A DNA stretch of 64,000 bases, from NCBI RefSeq assembly GCF_042453785.1, contig NC_091664.1:11505001-11569000 (forward strand), given 5' to 3'. The DNA is from Malus domestica (taxonomy: Eukaryota > Streptophyta > Magnoliopsida > Rosales > Rosaceae). The notes under the pieces are model-generated. The model made no database searches and was not told the origin of the DNA. It worked only from the letters and a program-made list of their open reading frames with translations. Of this stretch, positions 56,081 to 64,000 are shown piece after piece (position 1 is the stretch's first letter; every line of letters starts with the position of its first letter). The position numbers and the translations under genes are program-made.

Positions 56081-56560
56081 TTATTTGTAGCTACAAAACA
56101 AATAAACAAAGCCATGCGCCCAAGGAGTGGGATGGGGTTGGCCAATGGAACTCTGATGCTTAAGTCAGTTTCTTTGAAAAGAAAGAGTTTAGGGCTTTGT
56201 TACATAGTAAAAGCTTACCAAAATTTGATGGAGAAATAAGGTATTTATAGATCTAGGGGCGGCCATGGAGGAGATAGATCTCGCTCCATGTGTTGTCATC
56301 TAGTTGGCCGAGGTATGTCATCCATATGATGGAGTAGGAAAGAATCATCTTAAAGATATTATTGAATAAACAATATCTTGAAATTATCTTGTGGAATCCT
56401 TGATTTAGTTTGATTGTGATTACTTGCTTGATTGAATTCAATTAGGAAAACATAAAAATAGGATTTGTTTATTAATCCTATGTTTAATTCCTTTAACTTT
56501 TCTCCTTGCCATGGGCATGAGAGCTTGGAGAAGTTGTAGTCAACAGCTCAGGTCTTCTTA
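56080..56560 (-). repeat. LTR-like fragment of a Tat-lineage gypsy element
   Basis: On the minus strand there is CTATAAATACC (TATA box) near 56245, then 100-150 bp later GACTTAAGCATCAGAGTTCC and TTGGCCAACCCCATCCC. I know this combination from the R/U5 region of Tat/Ogre-type LTRs. Its position downstream of the minus-strand polymerase fits a 3' LTR with integrase lost. Boundaries are not determined. Confidence 0.5.
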
Positions 56561-57179
56561 AGGATTGAACTACGCGTGGAATGAATGTCAGGTTTACCAA
56601 TTTAATGCAACATTCCCGTCACTTCTGAGTAAAAGTTCATGTGTCATTTTATGTATTGTTTTTTGTTCTACAATGCCCTCACACCTGTTGTGCTGCACGT
56701 AGGAGATGCATGAGGTGTGGAAGTCCAAGTTAAGTAAGTTTGCCAAAAATGGGTTCTTTGATTCCATTGAATTTTGAGCTCTGACTTGTACTAAAAATAT
56801 TTTGGATGATAGAGTTCAACTGCCTAAAGAATTTATTGATTCTACCTTAAGTTAATAAACCTAGAGAGCAATTTTCTTCCAAACAAAAAAAGAAAGAGAG
56901 AAAGTGGAAGGATATTGTTCCCCTCCTCCAATTTTCTTGTTTTCTTGCCATGTGAAGAGTTGGTGGTCTACTTCGTTGGTCAGATATTGAACCGTCTAGG
57001 ATAATGAGACAAGTTCTGTTCCCCATCCTTGGCGGTTAGAGAAACTCTCCTGCAAATTAGGTTGGTGTGTCCTTATGCTTGTCTGCCTTTAGTGTGTCAT
57101 CGGTTAAGTTGCTGCATTTGTTGGAAATAGAGTAAACCACGCCATGAAGTCTGCTAATGCCTAGCCTTTATCGTCGCAC

Positions 57180-58320
57180 ATTTAGATTTTGTAGGACTGA
57201 TCTTAATTGATATTGCGTTATGATGATAACTCTATGTGCCTGAAATTATTCCTTGAGTTTTAGAGTTGCAACAATAAGCGCAAAAATTAGCTTTTCGATT
57301 TTCAGGTATCTAGTTTTTGTGTCGATTGAGGAAAGCTTTTGAAATGTAGAAAACAGGTAGTCGGGGCCCCACTGTTTCCCGTATGAGGGCAGAGCTTAAT
57401 ACTACTTCAGATTCCGCCAAGTATATGAACTAGTCATCTTTTGCATCGGTCGGTTGATCACGAGAGAAAACATTTGAGAGTCGCTGCTGGGACTTCATAT
57501 TCAGGATCGCTCGAATCTGCTTAGGATGTGATTCGATTCCTCGCTAGGGTGACAAGGTAACCTACTAATCTACCTGAGGAGATTCAATGTGCATTTGGCG
57601 AGGTTGAGCTTCATCTTGCACTCCTGAAGGATGTTGAATGTCTCAGCCAAGTTACTGATGTAGTTTGACCGCTGATTGCCTTTCACCATGATATCATCGA
57701 CATAAACTTCTATGGTTACTTTGATATGCTTCTTGAACATCATGTTTACCAATCATTGGTAAGTTGCTCATGTGTTCTTAAGGCCAAAAAGCATGACTTT
57801 TTGGCAAAATGTGCCTTGCTCAATCACGAATGCAATCTTATCCTTGTCAGGCTCGTACACTGCAATTTGATTGTAGTTTGAGCATGCATCTAAAAAGCTA
57901 AGTAGTTGGTTTTTGGGTGTTGAGTCCACCAGTAGATCAATTTGAGATACTATGTATAGGTTTTTGTGGGATGCCTTGTTAAGGCTGCTCCCGAATTTTT
58001 CTTTTTTCCTCATCACTAGCATAACGTTAGCCAACCATGTTGAGTGCACCAACTCCTCGATAAATATGGCTTCCAGTAGCTTGTATATTTCACCTCAATG
58101 ATCGTTACTTGCTCAGGAGTGAAATGTTTCTCTTTTGGATCACATGTTTGATAGTGGGGTCGATATGCAGCTTGTGGTGAACTAGCTCAGGATCATTGTT
58201 GGGTGAATCAAAGGGTGACCATGCAAATACGTCACTATTTTCCCTAAGGAAAATAATGAGTTCTCCATTCTCCTTCAGGCTCAGATGTAATCTAATTTTA
58301 GCCATCTTATATGGCTGGGT
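57180..58320 (-). pseudogene. Tat-like gypsy reverse transcriptase and RNase H remnant
   Basis: Reading downward on the minus strand, LIIFLRENSDVFAWSPFD (about 58270-58215), then a degraded RT core with PKNQLLSFLDACSNYNQIAV and GTFCQKVMLFGLKNT (57900-57770), then TIEVYVDDIMVKGNQ with an intact YVDD box (about 57720-57680) and LAKCTLNLL. RNase H is recognisable as ETVGPRLPVFYISKAFL around 57400-57320. Frameshifts separate the pieces. No integrase follows on this strand. Confidence 0.8.
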
Positions 58321-59720
58321 GGGATCAAGAACGATGTACTTAATGTCTCATTTTGGCTTTTAGTCTGCCTCGTTTTCCGATAAATTAACTAGATGCGATT
58401 TTTTTATTAGCCTGCTGTAATTGTTATTGGGTTTGGGTTGAATCGTCTTTATGCACCTCAGCTTCTACGACTAAGGCAAAAGACTTATTCTTCGATTCCT
58501 TGAGGACTTGCCTGGTGCATGGTGTGTTGAGGAATGTTGAATGTGTTGTTGTTTTCAACCATTATTTTGTTAACCATGGTACGGGCAAGTTGGACAGAGA
58601 TCACCAGAGCATCATTGTGGGGAAAGTCCACTCCTCTAGAGTCATGCTTTGTGAAGTCAATGATCGGTTCTGGTACTGCATTAAAAGCTTGAACCTAGAA
58701 AACTAATTTCGTCTACTAGATCTTCCTCTTCTTAGAACTACTGGTGGCCCCCAAGTGCTCAGATTTGGCGACGATGTTGTTGATTTATATTTCTTTAATA
58801 GGGGTTTGACATTAGCTTTCGCGTCTCATATGGATTATTTTGGTGGCTTGTTGAGGTACTTGTCACATTTGCCCTCATTCACCAGCCTTTCGAGGTACTC
58901 ATTCTATTTGAAGCAACTGTTTGTTGCATGGCCTAGACCACGGTGGAATACGCAGTACTTCATGGGATCTAGCTTAGAAGTGTTTCTCTTGGAAGGTGGC
59001 AGCAACTTGAACCATGGTTCGTTTTTGAAGTCGAGGAGGATTCGGTGGATCGAGACTAAGAACTTGATGATGCCTTAAGCATTGAGCTTCTTTTGACTTA
59101 GGAAGCGTTTATGCACTTATTTCCTAGCCTGCTTTTGTTTACCTTCTTCTGATTTGCCTTCGAGTCTCTTTAAGGTTGCTCATGTGCTTTTGAGGCTCGC
59201 TTGGCTTCATCACAGAGTGTGTACTTCTCTACCAAAGCATAAGAGTTTGCTAGGGTCAAGTCTTTGCCCACAATCAATTATCCAACCAGGGTGTGCTACG
59301 CTATAAGTCCCTTCCTGAATGCTATTTTAGCCATCACATCTGATGATCATTGAAGTTCTAGATTGACTATAGTGGCAATGTGTAGAACTACTTTTGTGTT
59401 TCGTCTTGCAAAGTTATGGCGAAAATCTTGCATATGAGCGCGTTGTTGTTGATGTAGATGATCAAGGTACTACAATATCGCTTAAGATGATTTTTCATAT
59501 CTTCATCTCCTTTGAAGAAGGTGAAATAAGGCATGTTGAACTTGCTAGGTAGGTCCATCTGCTCGATCTCGTCTGTGAAAGATGTCCAGCTCATGTTAGT
59601 TTTGTATCTCTGAAACGCCTCGTAGGTGGTCTTATTACGCTGAAAATCGAGCAGTGGCTCAGTCAAGAGCCTCTCCACTTCTTTCTGAATCTACATCTGA
59701 TGGAGTAATGGCAGTTGGGG
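58321..59720 (-). pseudogene. Tat-like gypsy gag remnant
   Basis: At 59678-59388 the minus strand encodes WTSFTDEIEQMDLPSKFNMP, YFTFFKGDEDMKNHLKRYCS and ALICKIFAITLQDE, the conserved capsid start of plant Tat-type Gag. Downstream to about 58320 lie degraded gag C-terminus and protease sequences, where the plus-strand open frames at 58500-59078 are antisense shadows. Confidence 0.75.
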
Positions 59721-60470
59721 CGACCTCTAGTGATTGTCTGTAGGTATGTATTGTTTTTCCTTGCAGTTTGCTCGTCCATGTCGTGGTTATAGTATATGTC
59801 ATTCATCTCTGGTTGGCGAGAGTGTTTCTAGTGATTACGCTTGGTGTTAAAAGCTAGTTGAACTTGAGCCTGAGTGTCATTGGGTTTCTTCATGTTCCCT
59901 GTACTGCCTGATGTTGTGTAAGGTGGGAGGAATTCCCTATGACAAGTCGCGAGTGGACATTTGCTTGAATTCAGGTCTTGAGTGTTCATCAAAGCGTGGA
60001 CCTAACAATGAATGCACACTCGCCTACTAGCCAAGTTGCGATAAGGTTGGAGAAAATATTTTTGCGAGGCCAATGAAAGAGTGCACACTAACTGAACACT
60101 TGGTTCATGGCTGATTGAGCGACTATTTGTCGAGACACCTCTGTAAATAATATTGTCATTAGCTCTTGTTCTGATTTAGGACACCTTATCAAGAGTGTTA
60201 TGCGTATTAGTGTGCTTAAGGGGTTGACTGACCAAAGTAAATTGATGTGCGAGGGCGTTCGTTAAGTCTGCAACCTGCCAGATAGGTGTAGATTGTCATT
60301 TAGTGGGGATGATCTCTTCCGATGGGTATCTCCGTGAGTGGCACACATTTTAGCTAGGGCATGTTAGATTTGTCGAAAAAGGGGTCAGAATTACCAAAAA
60401 CTAGTAACAATCGTCTTTGGTCTGATTTCTAAGTCGATGATAGAACGACCCATGTGATGCACTCGCCAAG
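59721..60470. other. decayed retrotransposon sequence, no domain recognised
   Basis: Lies upstream of the minus-strand gag remnant and before the plus-strand integrase remnant. It probably belongs to the gag 5' region, but no motif is clear. Confidence 0.4.
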
Positions 60471-60479
60471 ATAGCTTCA

Positions 60480-61790
60480 ATCATTGATTACTCCTTCCGA
60501 CGACCAATCCCCTTCAAATACCTAGCTAGTATCCATGAGGTAGAGCCAAAGGTGATCGTTGTTATCGAAGCTCAAGAAAACTAGATAGATGAAATTATCA
60601 ATTATATACAAAATGGAAGACTACCGAAAGATCACCACTTAGCTAGGAAATTAGTCGAAAAAGCTTCAAGATATACGAACATTTGGGGTATGCATTACCG
60701 ACATTCCTATTCAAAACTTCACACTTTATGTGTCACATTGGAAATTGGCTTACAAGTCTTGAGTGATATCCACTCCAGAATGAGCGGCAACCATGCCGGT
60801 GGAAGATCGTTGGCACAGAAAACATTGATTGCAAGATACTATTGGCCCACCATGTGACAGGATACAACCAGTTGTGCCCAAAGTTGCAATAAATGCCAAA
60901 GGTACACCCTTATGAACCATCAACTTCGTTGGACCCATTAAGAAGGCTTAAGCGAACATACAGTAATTGATAGTGGCAACAGACTACTTCACGAAATGGA
61001 TAGAAGCAGAACCTTTAATAAGAATCATTGGTGTAGTTGTTAAATCCTTTATCTGGAATAACATCATCTGCTAGTTTGGGATTCCACAAACGATACTCAT
61101 AGACAACGAGCTGTAGTTTACCAGCTTTAAAGTCACGGATTGATACAAAGAACTTGGGATCCATCATCTCACTTCCACTCCAAGGTATCTACAAGGTAAC
61201 GAACAAGCGAATGCCTCAAACAAGATCATCCTGCAATGCTTGAAGAAAAGGTTAGAAAAGAAAAGCAAGTGGCCAGAAGAGCTGCCTGGAGGTTTATGGG
61301 CGTATCGCATAATACTATGAAAAGCCATGAGGGAGACATCATTCTCCTTCATTTACGGAATGAAAGCCCTTATCCTAGTCCAAGTCATAACTATGTCGAA
61401 TCTATATAATGAAGAACAAACTATCCTAGAAAATGCAAGAAAAAACCATCATAGAAAATGCAGGAATCCTAGAAAATGAGAATGCGCTCAAGTCTGATTA
61501 GTCGCTTTCCAGTAGCAAATCCAATCCTATTACAACGAAGGAGTCAAACCTAAAAGTTTGCAAGCTGGGGGGTTTTAATCTTGAGAGAAGTCTTTGAAAA
61601 TACTAAATCCCAAGAAAAGGCAAACTCGAGATAAATTGAGAAGGACCATACAAGATCGCTGAAGTAGGAGGCAAAGGAACCTATCATCTGGAACACATGG
61701 ATGGAACCTCGATTATAAAAAATAAAAAATAAATAAAAAAAAGAAAAAAAAGAAAAAAGAACATTGCTAAGCTTAAGAAATACTATCCGT
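60480..61790 (+). pseudogene. gypsy integrase remnant, plus strand
   Basis: One frame gives FKYLASIHEVEPKVIVVIEA, IINYIQNGRLPKDHHLARKL and VEKASRYTN, the RNase H-integrase linker. Then come GNHAGGRSLAQKTLIARYYW and CAQSCNKCQRYT (the HHCC zinc finger), degraded catalytic core, [31 protein letters not shown] and finally NIAKLKKYYP with a stop near 61791. Stops and frameshifts are frequent. An A-rich run (61715-61762) interrupts the C-terminus. It faces away from the polymerase remnant at 57180-58320. Confidence 0.8.
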
Positions 61791-62460
61791 AAAGGTACCA
61801 GATCCGAACTGCGTGCAGTTTTATTTTCCTTCTTGGGATATGTAGGCAGTTAATTTGGACGCAATCATAAGGCCCCACCATAGGCTTATCGTCAAAAGTG
61901 ATCCCTGATGTAATTTTTACATTATTATCATATTTTTCCTCGAATTACACCTGTGATTTGATTCTCCTTCCCAGAGATACGTAAGCAATCCTTCTCGAAT
62001 TCAATCACGCCCCCTTGTCAATCAATCCTACTTAATTCGTCAACAAAGAAATTATGAACTGTTTACTTTATGTTCAATGTTTCGTGTTTTCCTTTCCTTT
62101 TGGTGATGCAATGAATGCTCCACTCATCTCAAATAAACACATAAACTTCGAAAACCTTGCACAAATCCAAGTCTAAAAATGTTCAAAGTAATGCTGCCAG
62201 AGAAGCCTTATGTAGCCCATCCCCTCTAAAATGGTTAGCAGCTTAAAAGACTTTAACCGTAATAAGTGCGGTCACGATTGGTAGGCTACGGGAATGAGCA
62301 CTTAGCGACCTGACCTGGAAGTCTAGTGCATCATCCGGCCTCTGGAAAGAATATGCAACCATAAAGGTTGTGGGTTATAACATTCAAATCAAGGCTTTAC
62401 GCCATTTGGGGGAATAAAAGGACGATTCAAAAATCATCTGAGGGTGGCTCGGAATACTTA
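61791..62460 (+). other. 3' non-coding region of the plus-strand gypsy remnant
   Basis: Contains two diverged 'GGGATATGTAGGCAG'/'AGAGATACGTAAGCAA' motifs, which I associate with the post-integrase region of Tat-lineage elements. No gene. Confidence 0.45.
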
Positions 62461-62982
62461 ATTTACAATAATTAAAAAAATCATTAAAATCATAATAATT
62501 AATTTACAAGTGTGAATGTGAAAAAAATATGCAAACACTCGTGATCGTATCCTCTACACTTTGACGATGGATACATCGTTGTTTGTATTTTTAAAACCAT
62601 AAAAAACCCTCATGAATAGTGTTTTTAAGGGGAGTTTAAAACAACTAAAAATTCATAATAATTAATGTACAAGTGTGAAAAATATGAAAGAATGAACAAA
62701 CGCTCATGATTGCATTTTCTACACTTAGACGATGGTTACATCATCATTTAGTTTTTTAAAATCCTCCAAAACATCATGAATTATGATTTTTGTATGAGAG
62801 CAAAATAATACAATTTTATAAATAGTTTTGTAGAAGTGTAAAAAAATATAATAGAAAAATATACAATCACGAGTGATTGACAAACTTTAACAACTTTCGT
62901 AAAGGGGTCAACTCCGAAATTCAACACCATAATCCATAACCTCTAGATTTATATTTAATCGTCGATTGTCATTTACACTCTA
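62460..62982 (+). repeat. dispersed repeat, second copy
   Basis: Aligns by eye with 26870-27380 in the same orientation: 'ATGCAAACACTCGTGATCGT', 'CCCTCATGAATAGTGTTTTT', 'TTCATAATAATTAATGTACA', 'AGATTTATATTTAATCGTCG'. Internally it is made of ~170-bp related units. Class unknown. Confidence 0.7.
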
Positions 62983-64000
62983 TGACACACCCCGACTCGG
63001 AATATCCACTAGGACTCCGAATCAGGTTGTGCTGGCCGACACCTAGAAGGTGACGAAGCCATAAAGTGTAGTGATGTGGAAAAATGTGAATAAATTTAAA
63101 AAACCTAAATATGCCTAAATACAGAGTGCGCTAGTGAGCGGGAATGAACTCATCTCACACATGACGTCAGAGCATAAATAAAGTACAATATAGTATATAA
63201 GAATTATACCCTCAGAGGTAGCCACCTATGCTGAGATTTTCCAAGAATCCTCGTTGATACGATCACTCAACAGTTAAAGCCTGGAGGGGTGAAAAACAGA
63301 AAACGTGAGTGAGCGAAAACAAAGCTTTTGAAAACACATTTCTCTTTCTAAACATAATAACCCCTCACCGTAAAACTTGCATAATTTCCTAGAAAATAAC
63401 AATACGTATATATATAGAAATCATGCTCGAGAAAAGTGAAACCAAGTATATGCCATGTCGAGTATCTCAGTAATAAATACATAAGCCAGGTGAAATAACT
63501 CAATGTGAAATGATATGTCAGCCGGAGTCACCTAACGTGACTTGTACGGCTGAATCTATAGCTTATAAATCTATTTCACGAGTCGGAACCACCTAATGTG
63601 GTTTGTACGACATGCTGGGTGTAAATAAGTACGCTTATGTGCTACGATCATGTGAAGGCTGTGCGATAAATCGCGGGTCGCCTATGAGTCAGAACCACCT
63701 ATTGTGGTATGTACGACAAGGCTGTGCACCAAACTTGGATCCAAGGTGAGCGTGCGGTACGGGAGGTGAACATCACGTGAAGGACTATGCCCTAGCCACC
63801 AGCGGGAGCACTAACACCGGGGTGCAGGATAGTAGGCTCTAAATGCATCTATGTTTAATCATAATAATGCAACTCACAATCATCAATATATATACTCACC
63901 TGGAACTTACCTGAGTGTCCGCAATGTCAAACACTAACATACATAACTACTAATGCATAATCTAATATATAAAGCAATTGACATGTCATTTAAAATCGTA
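62983..64000 (-). mobile_element. LTR of the TGTCACA family (copy E), cut by the window end
   Basis: On the minus strand it ends ...GGGGTGTGTCA at 62983, matching the end of copy D (26733). Shared landmarks in inverted order are GGCCAGCAC, CCTTGGATCCAAG with the CGCACGCTCACC region, and the hairpin row. The rest lies outside the window, so it could be a solo LTR or part of a full element. Confidence 0.75.
63519..63717 (-). repeat. row of hairpins with covarying stems in LTR E
   Basis: Unit 1: outer CAGCCG/CGGCTG (63519-63524 and 63547-63552), inner AGTCAC/GTGACT, loop CTAAC. Unit 2: outer GTCG/CGAC (63582-63585 and 63608-63611), inner AACCAC/GTGGTT, loop CTAAT. Unit 3: outer GTC/GAC (63688-63690 and 63715-63717), inner ACCAC/GTGGT, loop CTATT. 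Spacer lengths and the TTGTA or ATGTA linker are kept while stems change in pairs. Confidence 0.8.

Noticed and set aside
58500..59078. Plus-strand open frames of 68 and 107 codons
   Set aside because: They are antisense to gypsy gag/protease remnants and have no domain.

Overview
This is a piece of a plant nuclear genome, a eudicot. The split NAC gene with its GT-AG and GC-AG introns, the Ty1/copia and Ty3/gypsy LTR retrotransposons, the CACTA transposon encoding tnp2 and Transposase_24 proteins, and the hAT-type elements all point there. I recognise several repeat families, notably the 225-residue coiled-coil ORF at 21307 and the 'TGTCACA...' solo LTR, as ones I associate with apple and pear (Rosaceae, Maleae). 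That lineage call is recall, not something I could search. I see no rRNA, tRNA or CRISPR array.

Layout. 1-5526: 3' half of an Athila-like gypsy element (RNase H, integrase, long 3' region, 3' LTR). 5527-14870: a decayed minus-strand copia element cut open by two solo LTRs of the same gypsy family (7313-9085 and 11966-13978), each with a perfect 5-bp target duplication. 14979-22560: a second decayed minus-strand copia locus. Its reverse transcriptase gene is split by a 4.7-kb composite insertion (17515-22190) made of a LINE 3' end joined to a non-autonomous element with a coiled-coil ORF, flanked by a 62-63-bp target duplication. 23453-24301: a hAT-like element with an 8-bp duplication. 24483-26733: a solo LTR that carries a row of compensating hairpins; a second copy of this family begins at 62983 in the opposite orientation. 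29606-46220: a 16.6-kb CACTA transposon with matching termini and a CAC duplication. It has two apparently intact transposase genes (1126 and 456 residues when spliced), a 348-bp tandem array, and decayed fragments of at least two host genes, a heavy-metal P1B ATPase and a PPR protein. 49749-51405: the only clear host gene, a VND-type NAC transcription factor in three exons. 54361-54508: a 148-bp MITE with an 8-bp duplication. 56080-62460: Tat-like gypsy debris in both orientations.

How it fits together. The window is mostly nested transposons around one regulatory gene for vascular cell fate. The CACTA element looks recently active: both genes are open, its termini match and its TSD is exact. 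It ends about 3.5 kb upstream of the NAC start codon. The two most unusual signals are the hairpin row with covarying stems in the TGTCACA-type LTRs and the LINE-joined composite insertion with its exceptionally long target duplication.
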